A DNA stretch of 56,606 nt, from assembly GCA_020850945.1 (NCBI GenBank), contig JADZDR010000062.1, positions 1 through 56,606 on the forward strand, read 5' to 3'. Of this stretch, positions 17,968-26,768 are shown piece by piece. Origin of the DNA: Acidimicrobiia bacterium. Its GTDB lineage: Bacteria > Actinomycetota > Acidimicrobiia > UBA2766. How positions within the stretch are numbered: the stretch's first letter is position 1; every line of letters starts with the position of its first letter. Both the position numbers and the translations under genes were made by a program. The notes under the pieces are model-generated. The model ran no database searches, was not told the origin of the DNA, and saw only the letters and a list, made by a program, of their open reading frames with translations.

Positions 17968-18074
17968 GGTTCCGACGGCTCCCACCTCTTCCCCCGGCCG
18001 GCACAGGTTCGGCATCACGCTTCCCCCCACGTCGTCGGCTCGCGACGCCGCACGCCCGATGCAGGGGGAAGACC

Positions 18075-18362
18075 ATGCATGGCACGACACCTCGTTACGT
18101 CTCGATTCCACCCGTCGATGCCGCCGATGTCGAAATCGACAGCGGCACAGCCCGCCTCACAGTTGAACGAACGATCGTCGATCTCGTCGCTGATCTTGAT
18201 CGGGCCGAGGACCTCGATGCGGTGATCCGCACGGCGTGCCGCCACGGGCTCACGACCGCGCCCCGACTCCGGCGTCGCGCCCGCGAGCTCGCCGAGGAGC
18301 GGGATCCGCACGCGGCCGCCGTTCTCGAATCCCTCGGCCGCATCGAGACGGCGGACAACTGA
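18075..18362 (+). CDS. Small protein resembling the C-terminal part of AbiEi-type antitoxins
   Basis: 95 residues, ATG with a strong GGGGGAAG ribosome site 6 nt upstream, so it looks translated. The stretch RLTVERTIVDLVADL followed by a helical segment ending HGLTTAPRLRRRARE resembles the C-terminal domain of AbiEi/type IV antitoxin-like regulators, but the winged-helix N-terminus found there is missing. No AbiEii-like nucleotidyltransferase toxin is next to it. It could be a remnant, a stand-alone domain, or unrelated. Function not assigned. Confidence 0.6.
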   Translation: MHGTTPRYVSIPPVDAADVEIDSGTARLTVERTIVDLVADLDRAEDLDAVIRTACRHGLTTAPRLRRRARELAEERDPHAAAVLESLGRIETADN

Positions 18363-18383
18363 CCCCGGGCGTACGCTGGGTAG

Positions 18384-19217
18384 GTGGAGACACAAGCCGG
18401 CTTCGGCGGGGCACGCATCGGTATCACGGCAGCCCGCAAGGCGGAAGAGCAGGCCCGTATGGTCGCCGACCTCGGCGGTGTTCCCATCGTCGGCCCGACC
18501 CTGCAGACCGTGCCCCTTGCAGACGATCCCGAAGTGCGCAGTGCCGTGCAGGACGTCGTCTCCGAACCGCCCGATGTCGCCGTCCTTATCACAGGTGTGG
18601 GGACACGGGGTCTGGTGCAGGCCGCCACGAGCCTCGGCATGCGCGAGGCGGTGCTCGCGTCGTTGGAAGGGGCACGCCGTTTCGCGCGCGGGCCGAAGGC
18701 ACGCGCCGCCCTGCGTGAGCTCGGCCTCGACGTCGAATGGGCCCCACCCTCGGAGACGAGCGCCGAGTTGCTCGCCCACCTGCGCACCGTCGTCACACCC
18801 GGCTCGCGTGTGATGGTGCAGGCCCACGGCGAGCCGATGCCGGCGTTCCGGGATGCTCTCGCCGCGCGCGGTGCCACCGTTGTCGAGGTCCCGGTCTACA
18901 GATGGCGACCGCCCACAGACCCGACTCCGGCCCGGACCCTCGTCCGCGAGGTGGTCGCAGCCCGCGTCGACGCCGTGAGCTTCACGAGCGCCCCGTCCGT
19001 GCGGGGCCTGTTCGCGATCGCGGGGACGTTCGGTGCCGAAGGGGATCTCAGGCGGCATCTCCGCACGTGCATCCTCGCGTCCGTTGGTGACGTCACGACC
19101 GAGGCCCTCGTCGAAGCGGGCGTCGATGCGGATTTCGTTCCGTCACGACCGCGCATGGGGGTCATGTACCGGGAACTGGCCGGCCGGTGGTCGGAGCTCG
19201 TGACGTCGCGACGGTGA
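18384..19217 (+). CDS. Uroporphyrinogen-III synthase (HemD)-like protein
   Basis: 277 residues from a GTG. The two-domain HemD pattern is seen: an N-terminal GARIGITAARKAEEQARM strand-helix, an internal APPSETSAELLAHL segment, VVEVPVYRWRPP at the domain junction, and DAVSFTSAPSVRGLF near the end. HemD closes hydroxymethylbilane to uroporphyrinogen III for haem and corrinoids. No other hem gene is adjacent, so this could be a paralogue, such as the HemD-like regulators. TACGCT ends 6 nt before the GTG with no ribosome site, suggesting leaderless expression. Confidence 0.75.
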   Translation: METQAGFGGARIGITAARKAEEQARMVADLGGVPIVGPTLQTVPLADDPEVRSAVQDVVSEPPDVAVLITGVGTRGLVQAATSLGMREAVLASLEGARRFARGPKARAALRELGLDVEWAPPSETSAELLAHLRTVVTPGSRVMVQAHGEPMPAFRDALAARGATVVEVPVYRWRPPTDPTPARTLVREVVAARVDAVSFTSAPSVRGLFAIAGTFGAEGDLRRHLRTCILASVGDVTTEALVEAGVDADFVPSRPRMGVMYRELAGRWSELVTSRR

Positions 19218-19225
19218 CCTGCCGG

Positions 19226-20167
19226 TCAGGCGTCGCCGGCGGCATCCCTCGTCTCTGCATCCGTCCCCGTCATCGTGGTGTGGATGACCTCGAGGACCTC
19301 CTCCACACAGACGAAGCCGGCGAAGTGACCCTCCCCCTCCTGGACTCGCAACTCCGCATCGGGGACGCGGGAGGCGAGCCATTCACCCTGCGCCACGCTG
19401 ACGATGCCGTCGTCGCTGCCGTGCCAGAAGCGGATCGGCACCGTGATGTCCCGGACGTCGAAACCCCACGGCTGTGTGAAGACCGCCATGTCCTCGGCGA
19501 TTCCGTGTAGCCCGTTCTCGATGCCGTGCAGGATGCTGGCCGCGAACATGTCGCGAAAACCGGGGAGATCGAAGACAGGCCTGTCGCTTTCGGGACACAC
19601 ACGCTGGTAGGCACCGATCGCCCCGTAGACATATGGCTCGAGTGCCTTGGCGACGACGGTCAGGAAGACACCGAGCGGATAGCCGACGATCGGCACGATC
19701 CGGCCTCCCTCTCGCATGAGGCGGGGCAGGCCGGGCGGGACCTCAGGTCCGAGTATGGGCGCGAGGCCACCGAGGGACACCCCGATCGACACCCTGTGCG
19801 GGAGGTCGTGCGCGCAGGCGAGCACGTAGGGCCCGCCACCGGAGAGACCGACCACGGCGAACGTGTCCAGGCCGAGCGAATCGGCGAGATATTCGATGTC
19901 TGCAGGCCACGACCGGAGATCCCGCCCCCACCTGCGTGTGCTGCGTCCGAAGCCCGGCCGGTCGACCCCGATGATCCGAATGCCGCGCTCCACCGCCGTG
20001 GGGTGGGTGGCAGGGGGAAGCTGGGTGCGTGACCCGGGGGTGCCGTGGAACCAGAGGACCGGCAGCCCGTCCGGTGCGCCGAACTCGGCGTAGCCGAGAT
20101 CACGGCCGTCAGGCAGGGAGACCACGTCGTCAACGCGGGGCTCGTGGGGGAGGGAAGGTTTTCCCAT
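19226..20167 (-). CDS. Alpha/beta hydrolase
   Basis: 313 residues from the ATG at 20167; upstream frame extension is rejected as it runs through a long hairpin. Motifs: oxyanion region WFHGTPGSR, nucleophile elbow VVGLSGGGP, acid in GSDDGIVS and histidine in GEGHFAGF. No signal peptide. The alpha/beta fold and the catalytic triad are clear, but the substrate is not. Confidence 0.87.
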   Translation of the reverse strand: MGKPSLPHEPRVDDVVSLPDGRDLGYAEFGAPDGLPVLWFHGTPGSRTQLPPATHPTAVERGIRIIGVDRPGFGRSTRRWGRDLRSWPADIEYLADSLGLDTFAVVGLSGGGPYVLACAHDLPHRVSIGVSLGGLAPILGPEVPPGLPRLMREGGRIVPIVGYPLGVFLTVVAKALEPYVYGAIGAYQRVCPESDRPVFDLPGFRDMFAASILHGIENGLHGIAEDMAVFTQPWGFDVRDITVPIRFWHGSDDGIVSVAQGEWLASRVPDAELRVQEGEGHFAGFVCVEEVLEVIHTTMTGTDAETRDAAGDA

Positions 20168-20261
20168 CGGTGGTCCCAATCCTCGGTCGTTCTTGGCTAC
20201 CCAGTACAACGAAGGTACCTGCTCCGCCCACCCCGGCGAAAGCACAACGGCGGGCACGCGG

Positions 20262-20296
20262 GCGGGCCCCACGGTGGGGACGGCCGTGGGGCCCGC
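20262..20296. terminator. Strong 13-bp hairpin between two minus-strand genes
   Basis: GCGGGCCCCACGG (20262-20274) pairs perfectly with CCGTGGGGCCCGC (20284-20296) around a 9-nt loop. It lies ~120 bp downstream of the 355-residue gene and ~95 bp upstream of the hydrolase start. No T-run follows on either strand, so it is either an actinobacterial-style terminator without U-tract or another RNA structure. Confidence 0.5.
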
Positions 20297-20414
20297 GAGG
20301 CCGTGCCAGGGCGGCACACCTTGTCCGTGACTTCTGTCACGCCGTGCGGGTGGGCTGGGGAACCTCCGCTCGTGCAGCTGACTGCGTGACTCCCGATCGG
20401 CCGTGAGGGCAAGG

Positions 20415-21482
20415 TTATGAGCCCTTCACCGCCTGGCCCTCCGGTGTCCGGGAATCACAGAGCATGTGGGCGAACCGCGCCATCGCGAGGGCGCGGGCGA
20501 GATCGCCGAGACGTTCGGCTGCCCGCGAGCAGATCTCGGCACTCAGCTCGAGCTCGTACCAGGCGTGCAGATCCGAGAACACGCCCAGGGCTGTCTCGGC
20601 CTCGGTCAGGGCGCGGGCGGGATCGTCCCTGTCGAGAAGGAGGAGCCCGGCCTGCAGGTGACAGAGGGCGGTCTCGCGTACGGCTCCGAACTCGCCCAGC
20701 GTGGCGCGGGCCGCGGTGAGCTGGGCCCACGCGGTGTCGAGCTCGCCTGCGAGCCGCGCCTCCTGGGCGAGCCTGCGATCGCAGTCTGCCGCCTCGATGC
20801 GCAGGCCAAGAGCGAGGAACGCGGCCTTCGCGGCTTCGAGTCGGCTCCGTGCCCCCTGACTGCTCCCTTGTGAGGAGGCGGCCCGCGCGCGTGCGAGGTC
20901 GAGCTGTGCGTCGAAGAGAGTGTCCACGTGGGAGCGGAAACCCTCCTCGCAGGTGTCGCGGGTGAAGAGGCGACGCAAGGCCGCATCGTGCAACTCGAAG
21001 AAGCCGACAGGCAGGTCGGGGAACGGGGCATCGACTGCGACGGCGACACTCGATGTCAGTGCGAGGAGTTGGGGATCACCGCAGACCTGCAGGGAAAGCG
21101 TGTCGAGAACCCCCGTGAGGCGATGGAGGTACGCGAGGGCGGATTCGACACTCGCGCATTCCGCGAAGGCATCGGAGATACAGCGACATAGCGCCCCGAC
21201 CTCAGGTCCGACCGTGGCCAGGCCGTTCTGCGCCGACCCCAATCCCGCCACCTCGTGCACGCTGTCGAGGACACATGCGACGAGCCGGGCGGGATCGAGA
21301 CCGACGGCTCCCGCATCAGTTACCGCTCGCGCGACGCGCGACGCGACGTTGGCGACCAGGGACGGCACCAAGTTCGGGTCGGACAGCACCCAGAGGTCCT
21401 GGCCGAGCTGTTCCGCTGCGTCGCGACTTCGGTCCGGGCCGCAGAAATACCAGGACGCATCACTGGTCTGGAACGAACGCAT
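20415..21482 (-). CDS. Protein of unknown function, helical-repeat-like
   Basis: 355 residues, ATG with GAGGGGGAG upstream. I do not recognise the family. The sequence is almost entirely alpha-helical and Ala/Leu-rich; the C-terminal half (~200-340) has spaced helices such as AKAAFLALGLRIEAADCDRRLA and QAGLLLLDRDDPARALTEAETAL that look like TPR-type repeats. There are several cysteines but no metal motif, no signal peptide and no membrane helix. It stands alone between the hydrolase and DNA ligase genes. A TPR-based scaffold is a guess only. Confidence 0.7.
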   Translation of the reverse strand: MRSFQTSDASWYFCGPDRSRDAAEQLGQDLWVLSDPNLVPSLVANVASRVARAVTDAGAVGLDPARLVACVLDSVHEVAGLGSAQNGLATVGPEVGALCRCISDAFAECASVESALAYLHRLTGVLDTLSLQVCGDPQLLALTSSVAVAVDAPFPDLPVGFFELHDAALRRLFTRDTCEEGFRSHVDTLFDAQLDLARARAASSQGSSQGARSRLEAAKAAFLALGLRIEAADCDRRLAQEARLAGELDTAWAQLTAARATLGEFGAVRETALCHLQAGLLLLDRDDPARALTEAETALGVFSDLHAWYELELSAEICSRAAERLGDLARALAMARFAHMLCDSRTPEGQAVKGS

Positions 21483-21541
21483 GACTCCCCCTCGGGTTCG
21501 GTACGGGCGGGGGAAGTCGGTCGGGGGGAAGACCCCTCACC

Positions 21542-22633
21542 CTAATCGGGGTGTGTGACACGCGCGTGTCCGGCAGGTCCGAGGAGCCGGGTGAGGTCGA
21601 AGGGCGGGGGCGCCTCGAGCTGTTCGTAGGTGCACGACTCGGGATCCCGGTCCGGTCTCCACCGCACGAATCGGGCCGTGTGTCGGAAGCGCATTCCCTG
21701 CATGTGCTCGTAGCGGACTTCCACCACGCGCTCGGGCCGCAACGGCACCCACGACAGATCTCTACCAGCCGACCACCGGCTCATCCCGCCGGGCATGCGG
21801 GTCCCGTCCCACTCCCCCATGTCTCCCCAGTGGCGCCACGGATGATCATCGCCTGCCGCAAGGGCCGCCGGGCGGATCTCGTCCTCGAGTTGCTCGCGGC
21901 GGGCTGCCGAGAAGCTCGACGCGATCCCCACGTGGTGGAGTGCTCCCGACCCGTCGTAGAGCCCGAGGAGGAGCGAGCCGACACCCCCCTGTTTGTGGGG
22001 CCGCCACCCGGCGACCACACAGTCCGCGGTGCGCACGTGCTTCACCTTCGTCCAGAGGCGCTTGTTCTCGGCGTACGCGCCTCCCGCATCCTTGGCGACC
22101 ACGCCGTCGAGGCCGGCACCCTCGAGCTCGATGAACCAGCGCCGCGCGACCTCGGGGTCGCCGGTCACAGGGCTCACGTACACCTGCCCACCGCTCTGGA
22201 CGGACTCCTCGAGCTTCCGCCTGCGGTCGGCGAAGGGCCGGCTCCTGAGGTCGGTCTCGCCGAGGGCGAGAAGGTCGAACGCGACGTAGGACACGGGGGT
22301 CTCCTCGGCGAGGCGGGCGACGCGTGAATCCGCCGGGTGGATGCGCTGCTGGAGAGCCTCGAAGTCGAGTCCATCGGGCGTGACGAGGACGAGCTCGCCG
22401 TCCACGACGCACCGTTCGGGCAGCGACGCCCGCAGGGGGTCGAGGATTTCGGGGAAATAGCGGGTCAGGGGGCGTTCGTTGCGGCTGCCGAGATGGACTT
22501 CGTCGCCGTCCCTGAAGACGATGCAGCGGAACCCGTCCCACTTCGGCTCGTAGACGAGACCCTCGCCCGCGGGTACCTCGTGCGTGGCCTTGGCCAGCAT
22601 GGGCTGCACCGGGGGTCCGAAAGGCAGGTCCAT
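21542..22633 (-). CDS. ligC: ATP-dependent DNA ligase (LigC type)
   Basis: 363 residues, matching mycobacterial LigC in length and lacking the extra domains of LigB or LigD. Nucleotidyltransferase motifs: I with Lys31 in EPKWDGFR, Ia GSRNERPLTRYFP, III VVDGELVL, IV LDGVVAKD and V WTKVKH; an OB-fold domain follows. It seals nicks using ATP through a lysyl-AMP intermediate, as a back-up to NAD-dependent LigA and in some hosts in Ku-dependent end joining. No Ku or LigD is in the window. TACGCT ends 7 nt before the ATG, so the message may be leaderless. One copy of the 80-bp repeat lies 36 bp upstream. Confidence 0.92.
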   Translation of the reverse strand: MDLPFGPPVQPMLAKATHEVPAGEGLVYEPKWDGFRCIVFRDGDEVHLGSRNERPLTRYFPEILDPLRASLPERCVVDGELVLVTPDGLDFEALQQRIHPADSRVARLAEETPVSYVAFDLLALGETDLRSRPFADRRRKLEESVQSGGQVYVSPVTGDPEVARRWFIELEGAGLDGVVAKDAGGAYAENKRLWTKVKHVRTADCVVAGWRPHKQGGVGSLLLGLYDGSGALHHVGIASSFSAARREQLEDEIRPAALAAGDDHPWRHWGDMGEWDGTRMPGGMSRWSAGRDLSWVPLRPERVVEVRYEHMQGMRFRHTARFVRWRPDRDPESCTYEQLEAPPPFDLTRLLGPAGHARVTHPD

Positions 22634-22669
22634 CGGTAGCAGCGTACGCGGGGTTCCCCCCCGTGGTTC

Positions 22670-22749
22670 TTGCGCGCGACTCGCGCTATTGCGCGCGATT
22701 CGCGCTGCTGCGAGCCCAGTTCGCGCGCAAGATCGCGGTTCGCGCGCAA
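22670..22749. repeat. 80-bp four-site mirror repeat, copy A
   Basis: Two direct TTGCGCGCGA units (22670-22679, 22689-22698) are followed by two inverted TCGCGCGCAA units (22721-22730, 22740-22749). Spacing is 9, 22 and 9 nt, giving 80 bp in all and a potential ~29-bp imperfect stem with a 22-nt loop. It begins 12 nt after the stop of the carboxylase epsilon gene (minus strand). Copies B (40713-40792) and C (50042-50121) have the same layout. Confidence 0.95.
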
Positions 22750-22761
22750 GTTGTCGGGGGA

Positions 22762-23037
22762 TCAGTCAAGGACGCGGCGCCAGCTCCGCCCGTGCGGCTC
22801 GCCGGGCCAGCGTTGCAGGAGGGGTTGCCAGCCGAGCGCATGCAGGCGACCCTGCAACGCCCACTCGTCGGCTGCCGGCAGCACGCGCGACCCTGCAGCC
22901 TCTGCCTCGCGCACGACGAGCTCGACGGTGACGGCGAGAGCGGCGGCTTCCTCGTCTGTGGGGCGGCCACCCCGCACCACGCGAAAACCCGGCTGGGTGG
23001 CAGAGTCCGCGTCGGTGTGCTCGTCCGCGTCCGTCAC
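22762..23037 (-). CDS. Acyl-CoA carboxylase epsilon subunit
   Basis: 91 residues from a GTG overlapping the beta-subunit stop (GTGA). The acidic N-terminus is followed by [19 protein letters not shown], the hallmark of the actinobacterial carboxylase epsilon family, and a Trp-rich C-terminus. In actinobacteria this small subunit bridges the biotinylated alpha chain and the carboxyltransferase beta chain of acetyl-/propionyl-CoA carboxylases and raises activity. Assignment rests on the motif plus the overlap with the beta gene. The biotin-carrying alpha subunit is not in the window. Confidence 0.88.
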   Translation of the reverse strand: MTDADEHTDADSATQPGFRVVRGGRPTDEEAAALAVTVELVVREAEAAGSRVLPAADEWALQGRLHALGWQPLLQRWPGEPHGRSWRRVLD

Positions 23038-24686
23038 AGCGGGATGTTCCCGTGCTTGCGCCGCGGCGTCTCGGCGCGCTTCGTGGCGAGCATGCGCAAC
23101 GCCTCGTTCAGCCGCCTGCGCGTCTCCGAGGGACGGATCACCTCGTCGACGAGGCCGCGCTCGGCCGCCTTGTAGGGCGTGCAGTACTCGTCCGTGTACT
23201 CGACGATGAGCTCCTCGCGGCGCCGTTGCGGATCGGGTGCCGCTTCGATCTCGCGACGGTTGATGATGTTCACGGCGCCGCTCGCCCCCATGACCGCAAG
23301 TTCCGCCGTCGGCCACGCCATCGAGATGTCCGTGCCGATCGAACGCGCGTCGAGGACGACGTAGGCGCCGCCGTAGCTCTTGCGCACTATGACCTGGAGA
23401 CGGGGCACTGTCGCCTCGCAATAGGCGAAGAGGAGCTTGGCGCCGTGGCGGATGATCCCGCGGTACTCCTGGTCCGTGCCGGGCAGGAAGCCGGGGACGT
23501 CGACGAACGTGACGAGGGGGATGTTGAACGCGTCACACGTGCGCACGAACCGGGCGCCCTTCTCCGAGGCGTCGATGTCGAGCGTTCCCGCTAGGTGCAT
23601 CGGCTGGTTGCCGACGATCCCGACGGCTCTCCCGTCCATGCGGGCGAAACCCGTGACCAGGTTGGGGGCGAAGAGGGGTGCCACCTCGAAGAACTCGGCG
23701 TCGTCGACGACGTGGCGGATCAGCTCCTTGATGTCGTACGGCTGGTTCGAGGAGACGGGCAGGAACGAGTCGAGCTCGTCGACGAGGCGGAACGGGTCGT
23801 CGTCGGTCGGGACGACAGGTGACTCCTCGGCGTTGTTCTGGGGCAGGAAGGAGAGCAGGTAGCGCACGTCCTCGAGGCAGTGCTGCTCGTCGTCGGCGAC
23901 GAACTGGGCAACGCCGGACTTGCTCGCATGTGTGAGGGCACCGCCGAGCTCCTCCTGCGTGACCTCCTCGCCCGTGACCGTCTTGATCACGTCCGGGCCT
24001 GTGATGAACATGTGCGACGTGCCCTTGACCATGAAGATGAAGTCGGTCATGGCCGGGGAGTAGACGGCACCTCCGGCACATGGGCCCATGATCACCGAGA
24101 TCTGCGGGATCACCCCGGAGGACTGCACATTCCGATAGAAGATCTCGCCGTAGCTGGAGAGGCTCACGACCCCCTCCTGGATGCGGGCACCCCCGGAGTC
24201 GTTGAGACCCACGATCGGAGCGCCGACGGACGCCGCGATCTCCATCACCTTGCAGATCTTGTCGCTCATGACCTCGCCGAGGCTGCCGCCGAAGACGGTG
24301 AAGTCCTGGGCGAACACGAAGACCTTGCGGCCGTCGATGAGTCCCCATCCCGTGACCACGGCGTCACCGACCGGGAACTTCGTGTTCGCGTCGGTGCCCG
24401 TCCCCTGGTGGCGGGCGAGGGAGTCGATCTCGATGAAGGACCCCTCGTCGAGCAGGATCTCGATGCGCTCGCGCGCCGTGAGCTTGCCCCGCGCGTGCTG
24501 CTTGTCGACCGCCGTCTTGCTCGCGTGGTGCTCCGCCTCATAGCGGCGCTCTTCGAGATCGGCGGACTTGTCCGCGGGCGTGCCGAGACGCGGCTGTGGC
24601 GGGGCCTCAGCCCCGCCACCGGGTCCACTCCCGTGAGCCGTGTCGTTCTGTGTGTGGACAGGAGCCTCGCCGTTTGCTTCCGTCAT
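23034..24686 (-). CDS. Acyl-CoA (propionyl/acetyl-CoA) carboxylase beta subunit
   Basis: 550 residues from the ATG at 24686; a longer open frame upstream is not coding-like. The first ~45 residues are a low-complexity extension, then the carboxyltransferase fold: [46 protein letters not shown] (oxyanion/biotin site), [13 protein letters not shown], and in the second half [14 protein letters not shown] and [11 protein letters not shown]. It transfers CO2 from carboxybiotin to acyl-CoA, giving malonyl- or methylmalonyl-CoA. The epsilon gene overlaps its 3' end. A TAGCCT hexamer 8 nt upstream hints at a leaderless start. Confidence 0.94.
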   Translation of the reverse strand: MTEANGEAPVHTQNDTAHGSGPGGGAEAPPQPRLGTPADKSADLEERRYEAEHHASKTAVDKQHARGKLTARERIEILLDEGSFIEIDSLARHQGTGTDANTKFPVGDAVVTGWGLIDGRKVFVFAQDFTVFGGSLGEVMSDKICKVMEIAASVGAPIVGLNDSGGARIQEGVVSLSSYGEIFYRNVQSSGVIPQISVIMGPCAGGAVYSPAMTDFIFMVKGTSHMFITGPDVIKTVTGEEVTQEELGGALTHASKSGVAQFVADDEQHCLEDVRYLLSFLPQNNAEESPVVPTDDDPFRLVDELDSFLPVSSNQPYDIKELIRHVVDDAEFFEVAPLFAPNLVTGFARMDGRAVGIVGNQPMHLAGTLDIDASEKGARFVRTCDAFNIPLVTFVDVPGFLPGTDQEYRGIIRHGAKLLFAYCEATVPRLQVIVRKSYGGAYVVLDARSIGTDISMAWPTAELAVMGASGAVNIINRREIEAAPDPQRRREELIVEYTDEYCTPYKAAERGLVDEVIRPSETRRRLNEALRMLATKRAETPRRKHGNIPL

Positions 24687-24717
24687 GGGGGGCGAGGCTA
24701 CCCGACGTGCCTCGGTA

Positions 24718-25155
24718 TCAACCGATCGTGAAGCCGCCCGCGTCGAGCTGGCCGACGATGGCTCCCGGGTCCGATCCCCAGACGAAGGACCCGCCGGTCG
24801 CGAGCTGGATCGAGACCGGGCTGATCTCGACGTACTTCGGACCGCCGACCACGATCTGGATACCCGAGAGGGCGAACTCGTAGCCCTCGTCGGGGCTGTG
24901 GACGAGTCCGATCGTGAGGCCGCCCGCACCGTTCACCTTCACACCGCCGAAGCAGACGATGTCGAGGAGACACGTGAGCTTCACGTCGATGTCACCCGTG
25001 ACGGGGTTGCCGTCCTGGGTCCCTGTGTAGGTGCCGCTGCCCGTGACCTCCTTGGATTCGAAGTCGAGGGCGCCGGCACGTGGTGCGACGGCGAGAAGAG
25101 CGGCTGCGATCAGGGCGACGAGCGCGCCACGGCGCAGAAGGCGGGTTCGTTTCAT
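24718..25155 (-). CDS. Small secreted protein of unknown function
   Basis: 145 residues with a classic signal peptide (basic start, hydrophobic core, cleavage near PRAGALDF). The ATG has GGGAGGAC upstream. The mature part looks beta-rich and contains two cysteines ([12 protein letters not shown]) that could form a disulphide, then a repeated [10 protein letters not shown] / VSIQLATGG pattern. No family recognised. It has its own good promoter (25217-25246), so it is likely monocistronic. Confidence 0.75.
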   Translation of the reverse strand: MKRTRLLRRGALVALIAAALLAVAPRAGALDFESKEVTGSGTYTGTQDGNPVTGDIDVKLTCLLDIVCFGGVKVNGAGGLTIGLVHSPDEGYEFALSGIQIVVGGPKYVEISPVSIQLATGGSFVWGSDPGAIVGQLDAGGFTIG

Positions 25156-25216
25156 CTTGTCCTCCCAGTCTGATGATGAACCGTGACGACCGGTGCCGAC
25201 GCCACGTGTACGGAGG

Positions 25217-25246
25217 AGTGTAAGCAGGCCGATCCCGACATGTAAA
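25217..25246 (-). promoter_or_regulatory. Promoter of the small secreted protein gene
   Basis: On the minus strand a -35 TTTACA (25241-25246) and -10 TACACT (25217-25222) are separated by 18 nt. The predicted start gives a leader of roughly 55 nt carrying the GGGAGG ribosome site. One of the clearest sigma-70-type promoters in the window. Confidence 0.55.
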
Positions 25247-25307
25247 TCCCACGCGAGGGGATTCGTGGACGTGCGGGATCGAGGTGGGACTGTCGGTGGG
25301 GGTGTCC

Positions 25308-26681
25308 TCACGCCTCGCGCTGGAACAGGGTGATCGCGTCGTAGTGCCTCTCGCGCATCGCGGCGTCGGTCACGCCCCGACCGGCCTCCGCCGCGAGCAC
25401 GCGGATGCCGATCTTGCCTTCGGCCATGTTCCTGTGGACCTGCCACGCAGCCTCGTCGACCTCCTCGAGCGGGAAGCTGCGGGACATGATCGGGTGGACC
25501 ATCCCCTTGCAGGCGAGGCGGTTCGCCTCCCATGCCTCCTTGTAGTTGGCGAAATGGGATCCGATGATCCGCTTCAGGTTCATCCAGAGGTAGCGATTGT
25601 CGTACTCGTGCATGAAGCCGCTCGTGGATGCGCACGTCACGATCGTGCCGCCACGCTTGGCCACGAACACCGACGCGCCGAAGGTCTGGCGGCCCGGGTG
25701 CTCGTAGACGATGTCGGGATCCTCGCCGTCCGTGAGCTCACGCACGGCCTTGCCGAGTGCGACCCACGCCTTGGTGTCCTGCTTCGTGCCGGCGTCGTCC
25801 CACACGGACGGAAGGTCGCGTCGGTTGACGACGCGTTCGCAGCCGAGGGCCTTCGCGAGGCCGACCCGCTTCTCCGAGCTCACGACCCCGACGGGGATGC
25901 CGCCGCCGTTGCGGACGTACTGGACGGCGAAGCCGCCCAGCCCGCCGGTCGCGCCCCAGATGAGGACCACGTCCCCTTGCTTCATGCGGGCACCGTTCGC
26001 GCCCACGAGCATCCGGTACGCGGTGCAGGAGACGAGGGGCATCGACGCCGCCTCCTCCCACGTGAGATGACGGGGCTTGGGCATGAGTTGGTTGGCCTTT
26101 ACGAGGGCGACGTCGGCGAGGCCGCCGAAGTTCGTCTCGAAACCCCAGATCCCCTCCCCCGTGTCCATCATCGAGTCGTCGTGACCCTCGGGGCCCTCAA
26201 GCGTGACGTCGTTGCAGTGGACGACCACCCTGTCACCCGGCTTCCACTTCGTGACGCCGGGTCCGACCCGCAACACGACGGCGGCAGCGTCGGACCCCAT
26301 GATGTGGTACGGGAGGTCGTGGCGGGCGGCGAGGGCACTGGCACGGCCTCGCCTCTCCAGGAAGTTGAACGTGGGAAGGGGCTCGAAGATCGACGTCCAC
26401 ACCGTGTTGAAGTTGATGGCGGATGCCATGACCGCGACGAGAGCCTCGTTCGGCCCCAGCTCGGGGAGGGGCACCTCGTCGATGTGGACGCTCTTGCGGG
26501 GGTCCTTCTCCTCGCTCGGGATCCCCTCGAACATGCCGATCTCGTCCTTGTGCACCGTGGCGGCACGCATCGACTCGGGCAGGGGCAGGGAGGCGAACGT
26601 CTCGTCCGAAGCGTCCGATTCGATCGCGTCGACGATGTCGCGAAGCTCACTCGCGATGCGGGGCGAGACGTCTTCGGTCAT
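25308..26681 (-). CDS. ccr: Crotonyl-CoA carboxylase/reductase
   Basis: 457 residues; ATG with GGGAGG 6 nt upstream. It belongs to the MDR superfamily with an NADPH loop IWGATGGLGGFA (~241-252). The four CO2-binding residues known from the Kitasatospora enzyme (Asn81, Phe170, Glu171, His365) all fall at a constant +11 offset here: Asn92, Phe181 and Glu182 in WGFETNFGG, and His376 in GSHFANY. This supports true carboxylating activity rather than a plain crotonyl-CoA reductase. It turns crotonyl-CoA, CO2 and NADPH into ethylmalonyl-CoA, for the ethylmalonyl-CoA pathway or for polyketide extender units. The mutase and epimerase of that pathway are not here. Confidence 0.93.
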   Translation of the reverse strand: MTEDVSPRIASELRDIVDAIESDASDETFASLPLPESMRAATVHKDEIGMFEGIPSEEKDPRKSVHIDEVPLPELGPNEALVAVMASAINFNTVWTSIFEPLPTFNFLERRGRASALAARHDLPYHIMGSDAAAVVLRVGPGVTKWKPGDRVVVHCNDVTLEGPEGHDDSMMDTGEGIWGFETNFGGLADVALVKANQLMPKPRHLTWEEAASMPLVSCTAYRMLVGANGARMKQGDVVLIWGATGGLGGFAVQYVRNGGGIPVGVVSSEKRVGLAKALGCERVVNRRDLPSVWDDAGTKQDTKAWVALGKAVRELTDGEDPDIVYEHPGRQTFGASVFVAKRGGTIVTCASTSGFMHEYDNRYLWMNLKRIIGSHFANYKEAWEANRLACKGMVHPIMSRSFPLEEVDEAAWQVHRNMAEGKIGIRVLAAEAGRGVTDAAMRERHYDAITLFQREA

Positions 26682-26768
26682 GAGAACCTCCCGGGCGCTT
26701 GAAACGTGGCCGTCCATCGTAGGAGAGCGGCCCCTGGAGTGCAGCACGCCTGGCGCCGCCTCCGAATG

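Noticed and set aside
16057-18111. A 684-residue reading of the CoA-transferase frame
   Set aside because: The first 283 codons are antisense to the methyltransferase gene and the family N-terminus starts at 17262.
22465-22749. Open frames starting inside the 80-bp repeats with peptides like RANRDLARE
   Set aside because: The peptides are simply translations of the TTGCGCGCGA units and run into other genes out of frame; no independent coding signal.
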